A model generated the notes under the pieces. It was not told the origin of the DNA and searched no databases. It saw nothing but the letters and a program-made list of their open reading frames with translations. A stretch of DNA of 64,000 nt. Source: Microbacterium sp. MYb62 (lineage in GTDB: Bacteria; Actinomycetota; Actinomycetes; Actinomycetales; Microbacteriaceae). Location of the stretch: NCBI RefSeq assembly GCF_002979475.1, contig NZ_PCOY01000012.1, positions 1-64,000 on the forward strand. The letters run 5' to 3'. Made by a program: the position numbers and the translations under genes. Positions 27,598 through 36,664 of this stretch are shown one piece after another. Position 1 is the first letter of the stretch. The number at the start of each line of letters is the position of its first letter.

Positions 27598-29174
27598 GCG
27601 ATCACACCGAGACCAGGAGCCGCGGGGCGGAGCCCGTGGGGGGAGAGCGTGCGCGCTTCGCGACGATGCCGCCGCAGCGCCCGACTCCGCCCACCGCCCG
27701 GCCCTTCACCGTGCGCCGGCTCCGGCGGGCGGACGTCCTCCGCCTCGTCGTCCTCGGCCTCGTGCTGTCGGCCGGTCTCGCGATGGCGTCGTCGGCGCTG
27801 GCGCCGGCCGCAGGTCCCGACGCGATCACCCTGCCGATCGCGGTGACCCTCACCGTCTTCCTGCTCGCGGTGTGGGCCTGGACCTCGACGCGCCTCGACG
27901 ACACGCTCGTCGCCTTCCTCGCGGCCATCGCGCTGATCGTCACCGGCGTGCTCCCCGCGAGCGACTTCTTCGCCTCGCTCGGCGACGAGACGATCTGGCT
28001 GCTCATCGGAGCATTCGTGATCGCCTCCGCCGTCTCGTCCTCGGGCCTCGCGCTGCGCGGCGCCTCGCACTTGCTCCGCTTCGCGCGGGGACCGCGGAGC
28101 CTGTTCCACCTCACGACGGTGGCGCTCACCCTTACCGCCTTCGCCGTGCCGGCGACATCCGGGCGGGCAGCGCTCGCCGTCCCCGTGTACACCGCGGTCT
28201 CCGCCGTCCTGCCCGGACGCGAGCGGGTGATCCGCGCCCTCGCACTGCTGATGCCGACCGTGGTGCTGCTCTCGGCCGTCGGATCCCTGCTCGGCGCGGG
28301 AGCGCACATCGTCACGGACCAGCTGCTGCGCGCCTCGGGCGAGGAGGGCTTCACCTTCCTGAGCTGGCTCTGGCTCGGGCTGCCCCTCGCGGTGGTGTCA
28401 TCGCACCTGGCCTGCGAGATCATCCTCTGGCGCTTCACCGGCAGGACGGATCGCGCGATCGCGTTGCGGATGGATGCCGCCGAGATCGGCAGGTCCGCGT
28501 CGACCGCCGTGACCGGACCGCTCAGCACGATGGAGCGACGGGCAGCCCTGCTGCTGAGTGGTGTGATCCTGCTCTGGAGCACCGAACCGCTGCACCATCT
28601 CTCGCCGGCCCTGGTCGCACTCCTCGGCGCCGTCGCCGCCGTCACGCCCGGCATCGGCTGCCTGACGTTCCCCGCCGCGATCAAGCGCGTGCCGTGGTCG
28701 CTGCTGCTGTTCCTCGCCGCGACACTCGCGCTGGCCTCCGCTCTCACCACCACGGGGGCGGCCGCATGGCTGAGCTCGTCCGCGCTCGCGCCGCTGCGTG
28801 GTCTCGGCGCCGCGGGGGCCGTGGCCTTCGTGCTCGTCGTCATCGCGATCTCGACCGCGGCGCACCTGCTGATCCCCTCGCGTTCGGCGCGCTCGGCCGC
28901 GATCATCCCCGTCGTGATCGCGCTCGCTCCCGCCCTCGGCGTCTCCCCGATGGCTGCGGCCTTCGCCTCGACCGCGGCAGCCGGCTTCTGCCACACGCTG
29001 CCGAGCTCCGCGAAGCCCGTCGCCATGTTCGCCGACCCCGACATCGTCCGCGGCGGCTTCACGCCGCAGGATCTGCGTCGGCTCTCGGTGCTGCTGGCCC
29101 CCGCGATGTTCGTGCTCGTGGCCGTGTTCGCCCTGTGGATCTGGCCCCTGATGGGACTGCCGCTGCTGCTCTGA
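27594..29174 (+). CDS. SLC13/DASS-type permease
   Basis: A 526-residue membrane protein with about 11-12 membrane segments after a hydrophilic N-terminus of about 45 residues. It shows features of the divalent-anion:sodium symporter family, including TIWLLIGAFVIASAVSSSGLALR, PATSGRAALAVPVY and, near the end, LIPSRSARSAAIIPV and FCHTLPSSAKPVA. It likely imports dicarboxylates or related anions. The ATGA overlap with the response regulator gene is notable. Confidence 0.85.
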   Translation: MSDHTETRSRGAEPVGGERARFATMPPQRPTPPTARPFTVRRLRRADVLRLVVLGLVLSAGLAMASSALAPAAGPDAITLPIAVTLTVFLLAVWAWTSTRLDDTLVAFLAAIALIVTGVLPASDFFASLGDETIWLLIGAFVIASAVSSSGLALRGASHLLRFARGPRSLFHLTTVALTLTAFAVPATSGRAALAVPVYTAVSAVLPGRERVIRALALLMPTVVLLSAVGSLLGAGAHIVTDQLLRASGEEGFTFLSWLWLGLPLAVVSSHLACEIILWRFTGRTDRAIALRMDAAEIGRSASTAVTGPLSTMERRAALLLSGVILLWSTEPLHHLSPALVALLGAVAAVTPGIGCLTFPAAIKRVPWSLLLFLAATLALASALTTTGAAAWLSSSALAPLRGLGAAGAVAFVLVVIAISTAAHLLIPSRSARSAAIIPVVIALAPALGVSPMAAAFASTAAAGFCHTLPSSAKPVAMFADPDIVRGGFTPQDLRRLSVLLAPAMFVLVAVFALWIWPLMGLPLLL

Positions 29175-29292
29175 TCGGCGGGTGCCGCCCCGCCCCGTTC
29201 TCAACCGTTCCGCGTGCACCGCCGGTGCACCGGTGCTCGTCGTGCCCGCAAGACGGGCGTTCGTCGCCCGTTCGGGCGCAGAAGGAGGAATC

Positions 29293-30495
29293 ATGTCGAT
29301 CCACACCCCGCAGCGCATCCTGGTCGCACCGAGTGGCTTCAAGGAGAGCCTGAGCGCCGAGGCCGTGGCCCAGGCGATCGCCGCCGGCGTGCGCCGGGTC
29401 ATCCCCGGCGTGCAGGTCGACGAGTACCCGGTGCCGGACGGCGGAGAGGGGACGGCAGCCGCGCTCGCCGCAGCGACCGGTGGCGACCTCATCCCCGTGC
29501 GGGTCACCGGTCCGGTCGGTGACGCCGTCGAGGCGCACTGGGCCCGGCTCGGCGGTCATGCCGCCGGCACTGCCGTGGTCGAGATGGCATCGGCCGCGGG
29601 TCTGCGACTCGTGCCGCGCGATCGCCGCGACCCCGGCGAGACCACCACGCGCGGGGTGGGCGAGCTGATCGCCGCGGCTCTGGACGCCGGTGCGGAGCGG
29701 ATCGTGGTCGGCTGCGGCGACTCCGGCACGAGCGACGGCGGGGCCGGGGCGCTCGAAGCGCTCGGCGCACGCATCCTGGATCGCGACGGCGCGCCGATCG
29801 CCCGCGGAGGGCGGCACTTGCGCGAAGCGGCGCAGCTCGATCTCGCGGGTCTTCATCCCCGTATCGGCGAGGTGGAGATCGTGCTCGCCTGCAACATCCA
29901 CAACGTGCTGTGCGGACCTCGCGGGGTGGCCAGGGTGTTCGGCCCGCAGAAGGGGGCGACGCCCGAGCAGGTGGAGGAGCTCGCGACCGCCCTCGACGTG
30001 TGGGCGGGCCTCCTCGAGGAGCAGAGCCCGTTCGGGGCGGCGATGGATGTGCGCACCGGCGGTGGCACCGGAGCCTCGGGTGGGCTCGGGGCGGGACTCG
30101 CCGCGGTGCTCGGCGCTCGACTCGCCCCGCGGTTCGAGGTGCTGCTCGACAGCGACCTGCTGCCCGAACCGCTCGATGAGCTGATGGCGGTGGCCGACCT
30201 CGTCATCACCGCGGAAGGCGCGATCGACTTCCAGACCCCGCGCGGCAAGGTGCCGGCCGAGATCGCGATGCGCGCCCGGGTCGCCGGCGTCCCCGTGCTC
30301 GGCATCGCCGGATCGCTCGGCGTGGGAGCCCCGACCGTGCACGACATCGGGATCGACGCGATCGCCTCGATCATCACCGTGCCGATGCCGCTCGAACAGG
30401 CAGTGGAACACGGCGATGCGCTGCTGCGCGATGCCGCGGAGCGCAGCATGAGGATGGTCCTGCTCGGATCGGCGATGTCCGCGCGGGCGGCCTGA
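29293..30495 (+). CDS. Glycerate kinase
   Basis: Phosphorylates D-glycerate to 2- or 3-phosphoglycerate, the last step of tartronate or glyoxylate-to-glycerate routes. The 400-residue product has the family features PSGFKESLSAEAVAQAI, PVPDGGEGTAAAL, GCGDSGTSDGGAGALEALG and TAEGAIDFQTPRGK. The ATG at 29293 has GGAGGA just upstream. The 118 bases before it contain a small hairpin (29253-29271). Together with the SLC13 permease it suggests use of a C3/C4 hydroxy acid. Confidence 0.92.
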   Translation: MSIHTPQRILVAPSGFKESLSAEAVAQAIAAGVRRVIPGVQVDEYPVPDGGEGTAAALAAATGGDLIPVRVTGPVGDAVEAHWARLGGHAAGTAVVEMASAAGLRLVPRDRRDPGETTTRGVGELIAAALDAGAERIVVGCGDSGTSDGGAGALEALGARILDRDGAPIARGGRHLREAAQLDLAGLHPRIGEVEIVLACNIHNVLCGPRGVARVFGPQKGATPEQVEELATALDVWAGLLEEQSPFGAAMDVRTGGGTGASGGLGAGLAAVLGARLAPRFEVLLDSDLLPEPLDELMAVADLVITAEGAIDFQTPRGKVPAEIAMRARVAGVPVLGIAGSLGVGAPTVHDIGIDAIASIITVPMPLEQAVEHGDALLRDAAERSMRMVLLGSAMSARAA

Positions 30496-30553
30496 ACCCT
30501 CCGAGACCCGGCGCGCGGACGGCTTCCCTGCCACCCCTCGGTAGGATCGAGGG

Positions 30554-31024
30554 GTGGCAGTGAACCAAGAACTGGTCGGCCGGGAGTTCCCGCCGACGGC
30601 CCCGTACCTCGTCGGCCGCGAGAAGGTGCGCGAGTTCGCTCGCGCCGTCTTCGCCGACGCCCCGCAGCACACCGACCTGAAGGCGGCTCGCGCGGCGGGC
30701 TTCTCCGACGTCGTGGCGCCGCCGACCTTCGCGATGGTCATCCAGGACCTCACGCTCCAGCAGCTGCTGGGGCAGGAGGACTCCGGCATCGTGCTCGCCC
30801 GCACCATCCATGCCGAGCAGCGTTTCGCCTACACGCGCCCGATCGTCGCGGGCGACGAGCTCACCGCGCAGCTGCGTGTCACCGGCATCCGGATGATGGG
30901 CGGCAACGCGATGATCACCAGCGAGGCCGAGATCACCGACCCTGCGGGAGCCCACGTCGTGACCGCGACCAGCGTGCTGCTCGTCGGCGCCGAGGAGACC
31001 GCGGATGAAGGAGAGGCCGTCTGA
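30554..31024 (+). CDS. HadA-like MaoC-type dehydratase subunit
   Basis: A 156-residue hot-dog-fold protein like the FAS1-like dehydratase (HadA/HadC) family of Actinobacteria. It has a VREFARAVF segment, the PTFAMVIQ stretch and the AEQRFAYTRPIVAGDELTA block. It overlaps the next hydratase gene, and the two probably act as a heterodimer on 3-hydroxyacyl thioesters. TAGGAT lies six bases before the GTG start, which suggests a leaderless mRNA. Confidence 0.88.
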   Translation: MAVNQELVGREFPPTAPYLVGREKVREFARAVFADAPQHTDLKAARAAGFSDVVAPPTFAMVIQDLTLQQLLGQEDSGIVLARTIHAEQRFAYTRPIVAGDELTAQLRVTGIRMMGGNAMITSEAEITDPAGAHVVTATSVLLVGAEETADEGEAV

Positions 31025-31425
31025 TGGGCTACACCGTCGGAGACGTGATCGCCGAGCGCACCGTGCACCTCACCCGGGAGTCGCTCGTGCGCTACGCGGG
31101 AGCGTCCGGAGACTTCAACCCCATCCACTACCGCGATGACGTCGCCGCGTCCGTCGGCCTCCCCGGGGTGCTCGCGCACGGCATGCTCACGATGGGCATC
31201 GCCTCGTCGGTCGTCGTCGCGGCGCTCGATCCCGCGACCCGCATCCTCGACTATGGCGTGCGCTTCACGAAGCCGGTCGTGGTCGACCCCGTCGACGGCG
31301 CCGACATCACGGTCGTCGCCACGGTCGGCGCGGTCGACGACGAGGTCGCGCGCATCGATCTCAAGGTGACGTTCGGCGAGACCACCGTGCTCGTCAAGGC
31401 GCAGCTGCGCATCGCCGTCCGATGA
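31024..31425 (+). CDS. HadB-like MaoC-type (R)-hydratase subunit
   Basis: A 133-residue hot-dog protein with the hydratase-2 motif GDFNPIHYRDD (D30, H35 catalytic) and the GLPGVLAHGMLTMG helix. It carries the active site of the HadA/HadB pair. Its start overlaps the previous stop (TGATG). murB follows after 10 bases, an order often seen in Actinobacteria. Confidence 0.92.
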   Translation: MGYTVGDVIAERTVHLTRESLVRYAGASGDFNPIHYRDDVAASVGLPGVLAHGMLTMGIASSVVVAALDPATRILDYGVRFTKPVVVDPVDGADITVVATVGAVDDEVARIDLKVTFGETTVLVKAQLRIAVR

Positions 31426-31435
31426 GGACGCTCTG

Positions 31436-32569
31436 ATGCGGGAGATCGAGTCGATCCGACTTGCAGAACTGACCACGCTCCGCACGGGCGCGGCACCGGA
31501 GCGGATGTTCGAGGCGACGACGACCGCGGGGCTCGTCGAGGCTCTGCGGGAGACGTGGGAGCGCGGCGACGAGTGGTTCGTGCTCGGCGGCGGCTCCAAC
31601 CTCTTCGTCGGCGACGAGCCCTTCGAAGGCACGGTCATCCGCGTGCGCACCGAGGGCATCGAGGAGCTCCCTTCCCCGCATGCCGGTCGCATCCGTCTGC
31701 GTGCGCAGGCCGGACACGGCTGGGACGACCTGGTCGCCTACGCCGTCGCCCACGGCTATGCGGGCCTCGAGGCCATGAGCGGCATCCCGGGCACGGTCGG
31801 CGCGGCCCCCGTGCAGAACATCGGCGCGTACGGGCAGGAGATCCAGGAGACGCTGGTCGAGGTCGAACTGATCGACGAGTCGACCGGCGAGATCTCGACC
31901 GTTCCCGCCGCCGAGCTCGGACTCGGCTTCCGCACCTCGGTGCTCAAGCACCACCACGGGAGCGTGCCGCTGCGTCGCGCGGTGATCCTCTCCGTGACGG
32001 TCGATCTGCTCGTGGCGGGCGAGCGCGTGGTGCGCGGCGAGCAGCTGCGTCGCGCGCTGGGGCTGACCGATGAGGCGCCTGTGCCGCTGAGCTGGGTGCG
32101 TGAGCGCATCCTCGCGACCCGCGCCTCGAAGGGCATGCTGCTCGATGCGGACGACCCGGACACCCACGGTGTCGGCTCCTTCTTCCAGAACGCGATCGTG
32201 ACGGCGGCGGTGGCCAGGGCGCTGCCTGCGGAATGTCCGCGCTGGCCGGTCGCCCCCGACCTCGATGCGGTGACCGTGATCCCGCTCGCGTCCTACGACG
32301 GTCAGGTGCCGCCCTCGAAGCCCTCTGCCGTCTCCGACGTCAAGGTGAGCGCGGCGTGGCTGATCGAGCAGGCCGGCATCCGCAAGGGGTTCAAGCTCCC
32401 GCGGTCGCGCGCCTCGGTGTCGACGAAGCACGCGCTCGCGTTGACCAACCGCGGCGGCGCGACCGCCGGCGAGGTCGCCGAGCTCGCACGGTTCATCCAG
32501 AGCAGGGTGCACGCCGAGTTCGGTCTCGTGCTGCAGCCGGAGCCGGTGCTCGTCGGCGTCGATCTGTAG
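31436..32569 (+). CDS. murB: UDP-N-acetylmuramate dehydrogenase
   Basis: Reduces UDP-GlcNAc-enolpyruvate to UDP-MurNAc in peptidoglycan synthesis, using FAD and NADPH. The 377-residue product has the FAD-binding GGGSNLFVGD, the GLEAMSGIPGTVGAAPVQNIGAYG motif, the catalytic serine region GVGSFFQNAIV and the C-terminal glutamate segment. Length is normal for Actinobacteria. Confidence 0.95.
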   Translation: MREIESIRLAELTTLRTGAAPERMFEATTTAGLVEALRETWERGDEWFVLGGGSNLFVGDEPFEGTVIRVRTEGIEELPSPHAGRIRLRAQAGHGWDDLVAYAVAHGYAGLEAMSGIPGTVGAAPVQNIGAYGQEIQETLVEVELIDESTGEISTVPAAELGLGFRTSVLKHHHGSVPLRRAVILSVTVDLLVAGERVVRGEQLRRALGLTDEAPVPLSWVRERILATRASKGMLLDADDPDTHGVGSFFQNAIVTAAVARALPAECPRWPVAPDLDAVTVIPLASYDGQVPPSKPSAVSDVKVSAAWLIEQAGIRKGFKLPRSRASVSTKHALALTNRGGATAGEVAELARFIQSRVHAEFGLVLQPEPVLVGVDL

Positions 32570-32614
32570 GGGCGGCCGGCGGGGCGCGTCGGTTCACGGG
32601 GCTACACTCGCGGC

Positions 32615-33016
32615 ATGAGCGGACTGATCCCGTACCTGCTGTTCCCCGGAAACGCCGCAGAGGCGCTGCGTCACTACCGGTCCGTGTTCGGGGGTGACCT
32701 GCAGCTGCTCGACTACGCCACCGCCGGTCGGCACGACGGGCCGGGCGATGCGATCGCGCACGGGCAGCTGAGTGGGCCGGTCGAGATCGCCGGAGCGGAT
32801 GCCGGAGCCGACGACGACGCGGTGCAGATGGGCGGCATGTTCCTGTCGCTCCTCGGCACGGCAGACGCCCTGACCCTCACCGGATGGTACGACAAGCTCG
32901 CCGCCGACGGCCGTGTGATCGACGCGCTGCAGAAGCGACCCTGGGGTGACTTCGACGGAACGCTCGTCGATCGTTACGGCATCCGCTGGCTGATCGGCTT
33001 CCACCCCGAGGACTGA
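32615..33016 (+). CDS. PhnB-like VOC-fold protein
   Basis: A 133-residue glyoxalase/VOC-fold protein: IPYLLFPGNAAEALRHYRSVFGG is typical of the PhnB / '3-demethylubiquinone methyltransferase-like' group, and the C-terminus ends with DRYGIRWLIGF. Biochemical role unknown. TACACT lies six bases before the ATG with no Shine-Dalgarno, so it is probably leaderless. Its 3' end overlaps the convergent gene by 43 bases. Confidence 0.8.
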   Translation: MSGLIPYLLFPGNAAEALRHYRSVFGGDLQLLDYATAGRHDGPGDAIAHGQLSGPVEIAGADAGADDDAVQMGGMFLSLLGTADALTLTGWYDKLAADGRVIDALQKRPWGDFDGTLVDRYGIRWLIGFHPED

Positions 33017-33381
33017 GGTGTCCCGCTGCCGAAGTAGGGACGAGACGACGGCAGGAAGATCAACACGACCGCCGCGGTGGTGAGGGCGAGGGCCGCGAGG
33101 GCGACCCAGAACTCCCAGATCGGGGCCGCTGCCGCCGGAACGTAGAGCGCGAGCGGGAGCGGGAACAGCAGGGTCGCGTATCGGGCCCACGACTTTCGTC
33201 GTATCACGAGCACGGTGATGGTCGCGTAGACGACCACCGGTACGAAGGGGAGCACACTGAGCCACTGTCGCGACTCTCCTCCCCAATACCAGAGGAAGGG
33301 AGCGACCACGAGGGAGAGGAAGAAGACCAGCACGGTCGCCGTGATCAGGATGGTGAACGCCACCCGCAGAGTCACCGGCAT
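32974..33381 (-). CDS. Hypothetical four-span membrane protein
   Basis: A 135-residue protein with four predicted membrane segments and no recognised family. I prefer the ATG at 33381, which has AGGAGG 8 bases upstream; an ATG at 33411 would add ten residues but has its GGAGG only 1 base away. The gene is convergent with the VOC gene and overlaps it. Confidence 0.7.
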   Translation of the reverse strand: MPVTLRVAFTILITATVLVFFLSLVVAPFLWYWGGESRQWLSVLPFVPVVVYATITVLVIRRKSWARYATLLFPLPLALYVPAAAAPIWEFWVALAALALTTAAVVLIFLPSSRPYFGSGTPQSSGWKPISQRMP

Positions 33382-33513
33382 CCGCTCATCCTCCTGCGCG
33401 TCGTTCGTCATACCTCCAGTATCGCCGAGCGTGCGGAGAACCTGCCGGCCGCACCCGGGTCGTCGAGCTGAACTGCGAACTCGCGTCGTGAGCCAGGGCG
33501 CCCTCGTATAGAT

Positions 33514-33555
33514 GACGAAGACCCCGCCCCGTGCAGACGGGGCGGGGTCTTCGTC
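33514..33555. terminator. Strong terminator downstream of the aminotransferase gene
   Basis: A perfect 19-base stem, GACGAAGACCCCGCCCCGT (33514-33532) with its complement at 33537-33555, around GCAG. It lies 11 bases after the stop of the minus-strand aminotransferase gene and is symmetrical enough to work in both directions. Confidence 0.92.
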
Positions 33556-33566
33556 GGTTCAGCGGG

Positions 33567-34766
33567 TCAGGCGAACAGGCGCTGCAGGCGCTGGACGCCC
33601 TCGAGCAGCTGCTCGTCGCCGAGTGCGTACGACATGCGGATGTAGCCGGAAGGCCCGAAGGCTTCGCCGGGGACGACCGCGACCTCGGCCTGGTCGAGGA
33701 TGAGATCGGCGAGTTCGAGTGAGGTGGTCGGCGTCACGCCGCCCCAGGTGCGGCCGAGCAGGCCCTGCACGTCGGGGTAGACATAGAAGGCGCCGAGAGG
33801 GTTCGGGACCACGAGGCCGTCGATCTTCGACAGCTCCGACACGATCAGCCGGCGGCGGCGGTCGAATGCCTGACGGAACTGCTCGGCCTCGTCCTGCGGA
33901 CCGGTGAGGGCAGCGATCGCGGCCTTCTGGGCGACGTTGTTCACGTTGCTGGTGAGGTGCGACTGCAGGTTGCCGGCGACCTTGATGGCATCGGCCGGAC
34001 CGACCATCCAGCCCACGCGCCATCCGGTCATGGCGTAGGTCTTCGCGACGCCGTTGACGAGGATCGTCTGACCGGCGACCTCGGGGACGGCCTCGACGAT
34101 CGAGGTGGCCTTGACGCCCTCGTAGGTGAGGTTCTGGTAGATCTCGTCGCTGATGATCCAGATGCCGTGCTCGAGCGCCCACTCGCCGATGGCCTTGGTC
34201 TCCTCGGCGGTGTAGACCGATCCGGTGGGGTTCGACGGCGAGACGAAGACGAGAGCGGTGGTGCGGGCGGTGCGGGCGGCCTCGAGCTGCTCGACCGTGA
34301 CCTTGTACTCCTGGTCGGCGCCGGCGAAGACCTCGACCGGGGTGCCGTCGGCGAGGCGGACGGCCTCGGGGTACGTGGTCCAGTACGGCGCGGGCAGCAG
34401 CACCTCGTCGCCGGGGTTCACCACCGTCTGGAACGCCTGGTAGACGGACTGCTTGCCGCCGTTGGTGACGATCACCTGGCTGGGGGAGACCTCGAGGCCG
34501 GAGTCGCGCAGGGTCTTCGCGGCGATCGCCTCGCGCAGCGCCGGGAGGCCAGGGGCGGGCGTGTACCGGTAGCTCGCCGGGTCGGCCAGAGCCTCGGCCG
34601 CGGCATCCACGATGAACTGCGGCGTCGCGAAGTCGGGCTCGCCGGCGGCGTACGAGATGACGTTCTTGCCTTCGGCTTTGAGAGCCTTGGCCTTGGCGTC
34701 GACTTTGAGGGTCGCGGACTCGGCGATGGCGGACAGTTTGCGGGAGAGAGGAGCGCGTTCGGTCAC
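33567..34766 (-). CDS. PLP-dependent aminotransferase, aspartate aminotransferase family
   Basis: A 399-residue class I/II aminotransferase. The PLP lysine is K242 in [17 protein letters not shown]. Other conserved parts are [40 protein letters not shown] and [15 protein letters not shown]. It probably moves amino groups between aspartate (or a similar amino acid) and 2-oxoglutarate. TACGCT lies seven bases before the GTG start, which suggests a leaderless mRNA. Confidence 0.92.
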   Translation of the reverse strand: MTERAPLSRKLSAIAESATLKVDAKAKALKAEGKNVISYAAGEPDFATPQFIVDAAAEALADPASYRYTPAPGLPALREAIAAKTLRDSGLEVSPSQVIVTNGGKQSVYQAFQTVVNPGDEVLLPAPYWTTYPEAVRLADGTPVEVFAGADQEYKVTVEQLEAARTARTTALVFVSPSNPTGSVYTAEETKAIGEWALEHGIWIISDEIYQNLTYEGVKATSIVEAVPEVAGQTILVNGVAKTYAMTGWRVGWMVGPADAIKVAGNLQSHLTSNVNNVAQKAAIAALTGPQDEAEQFRQAFDRRRRLIVSELSKIDGLVVPNPLGAFYVYPDVQGLLGRTWGGVTPTTSLELADLILDQAEVAVVPGEAFGPSGYIRMSYALGDEQLLEGVQRLQRLFA

Positions 34767-34847
34767 GATTACGAGCGTACTCGGGTCGATGCGGCGGGTG
34801 AGATGTGGGATGCCGCCAAGATCCGAGGTTCTTTCGGGTTCGGAAGG

Positions 34848-35942
34848 TCAGCCGGCGACGAGTCCGTGCGCCTGTGCGACGGCCGGAAGGGTGATGCGTC
34901 CGCCCTGCACGTTCAGACCCGCAGCCAGTGCCGCGTCCTCGGAGGCCGCGCGCTCCCAGCCCTTGCCGGCGATCGCCGAGACGTAGGGGAGGGTCGCGTT
35001 CGTCAGCGCGCGGGTCGCGGTCTCGGGGACCGCGCCCGGCATGTTCGCGACGCAGTAGTAGATCGAGTCGTGCACCGCGAACGTGGGGTCGTCGTGTGTG
35101 GTCGGCCGCGAGCCCTCGAAGCATCCGCCCTGGTCGATCGCGATGTCGACGAGCACGGAGCCCGGCTTCATCGTGGCGACCATGTCGTCGGTCACGAGCT
35201 TGGGGGCTGCGGCGCCCGGGATCAGCACGGAGCCGATCACGAGGTCGGCGGTCTTGAGCTCCTCGGCGATGTCGTAGCGGCTGGACGCCCGGGTCTCGAG
35301 GGCTCCGCCGTAGCGGTGCTCGAGCTCGCGCAGGCGTGGCAGCGAGACGTCGATCACGGTGACCTTCGAGCCGAGCCCGAGCGCGTTCGCCGCGGCGTGC
35401 TCTCCCGCGACACCGCCGCCGATCACGACGGTCTTGGCCCGTGGGGTGCCGGCGATGCCGCCGAGCAGCATCCCGCGACCACCCTGAGAGCGCAGCAGCG
35501 AGTACGAGCCCATGGTGACGGAGAGGCGTCCGGCGATCTCACTCATCGGCACGAGCAGCGGCAGGCTGCGGTCGGGGAGTTGCACCGTCTCGTAGGCGAC
35601 GGCGGTGGTCCCGGCATCCATGAGCGCCGTCGTCAGCGCACGGTCGGCCGCGAGGTGCAGGTAGGTGAAGAGGGTCAGGTCGGCGCGTAGGAAGCCGTAC
35701 TCCTGGGCGATCGGCTCCTTGACCTTGATGACGAGGTCGGCATCGCCCCACGCTTCGGCGGCGGTCGCCACGATCTCGGCACCGGCCGCGCGGTAGTCGT
35801 CGTCCGTGATGCGCGAGCCCAGCCCTGCGCCGGACTCCACGAGCACGCGATGCCCCTCGCGCACCAGGCGGTCGGCGCCGGCGGGGGTGAGGGAGACGCG
35901 GTTCTCGTTGTTCTTGACCTCGGTGGGAACGCCGATCTTCAT
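34848..35942 (-). CDS. ald: Alanine dehydrogenase
   Basis: Converts L-alanine reversibly to pyruvate and ammonia with NAD. The 364-residue product starts [20 protein letters not shown], has the NAD-binding [19 protein letters not shown] and the catalytic-site segment [11 protein letters not shown] (K/H region). The ATG at 35942 follows GGAGG. It is divergent from an Lrp/AsnC regulator, the usual arrangement for AldR control. Confidence 0.95.
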   Translation of the reverse strand: MKIGVPTEVKNNENRVSLTPAGADRLVREGHRVLVESGAGLGSRITDDDYRAAGAEIVATAAEAWGDADLVIKVKEPIAQEYGFLRADLTLFTYLHLAADRALTTALMDAGTTAVAYETVQLPDRSLPLLVPMSEIAGRLSVTMGSYSLLRSQGGRGMLLGGIAGTPRAKTVVIGGGVAGEHAAANALGLGSKVTVIDVSLPRLRELEHRYGGALETRASSRYDIAEELKTADLVIGSVLIPGAAAPKLVTDDMVATMKPGSVLVDIAIDQGGCFEGSRPTTHDDPTFAVHDSIYYCVANMPGAVPETATRALTNATLPYVSAIAGKGWERAASEDAALAAGLNVQGGRITLPAVAQAHGLVAG

Positions 35943-36024
35943 TGATCCTCCAGTTGTCGCGCGGGTCGGCACCCAGGATCGCAGAAACATCGACAGAACA
36001 ACAGAAAAGGTGAAGATGATTCGC

Positions 36025-36053
36025 CGAAGCCGAAATTCCTGAATAATGCTTCG
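36025..36053. promoter_or_regulatory. Inverted repeat in the ald-lrp intergenic region
   Basis: CGAAGC (36025-36030) and GCTTCG (36048-36053) are inverted with 17 AT-rich bases between, overlapping the AATAAT hexamer just before the regulator gene. It is a reasonable autoregulatory Lrp-type operator. Confidence 0.4.
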
Positions 36054-36054
36054 T

Positions 36055-36564
36055 ATGGAGACGACCTCAGACGCCCGGGAGCCGAACACCGTTCGGGCTC
36101 CGGCCCTCGATCCGATCGATGCCAGGATCGTCCAGCTGCTCACCGCGGACGGGCGGATGACGAACGCCGAGCTCGCGGGACGACTCGGCGTCGCGCCGTC
36201 GACCGCCCACGCACGGTTGCGCGCCCTGGTCGACAGGGGTGTGATCACGGGCTTCCACGCGAGTGTGGACGAGCGGATGCTCGGTGCCGGGCTCCAGGCC
36301 ATCATCGGTGTCACGCTGCGTCCGAGCGGGCGGCGGGAGAGCATCGTCGAGTTCGCGGATCGGGTGCGCGTGCTGGCGCCGGTGATCCAGGTCTTCTTCC
36401 TCGGTGGCGACGACGACTTCCTGCTGCACATCGCGGTTGCCGACTCGTCCGAGATGCGCGAGTTCGTGCTCGAACATCTCTCGGCGCAGAGCAGCGTCGC
36501 CTCCACTCGCACGAGCATCGTGTTCGACTACCACCGCAACTCGGTGGCCGCGTCGTTCCGCTGA
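36055..36564 (+). CDS. Lrp/AsnC family regulator, probable regulator of ald
   Basis: An Lrp-type regulator with an N-terminal HTH (LDPIDARIVQLLTADGRMTNAELAGRLGVAPSTAHARL) and a C-terminal RAM ligand-binding domain. Divergence from ald suggests it activates alanine catabolism in response to alanine, like mycobacterial AldR. I prefer the ATG at 36055 (169 residues): AATAAT ends seven bases before it, so a leaderless mRNA is likely. An ATG three codons upstream (36046) overlaps the -10. Confidence 0.9.
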   Translation: METTSDAREPNTVRAPALDPIDARIVQLLTADGRMTNAELAGRLGVAPSTAHARLRALVDRGVITGFHASVDERMLGAGLQAIIGVTLRPSGRRESIVEFADRVRVLAPVIQVFFLGGDDDFLLHIAVADSSEMREFVLEHLSAQSSVASTRTSIVFDYHRNSVAASFR

Positions 36565-36664
36565 ACGGGGGCCTCGACCGGCGCTCCGGTCGCACCTCCT
36601 GTCGCCCGGACGCACGACAGCCGACACGAACTGCGCCCGGAGTGGCGGGTGTGCGGCTCGAGCC

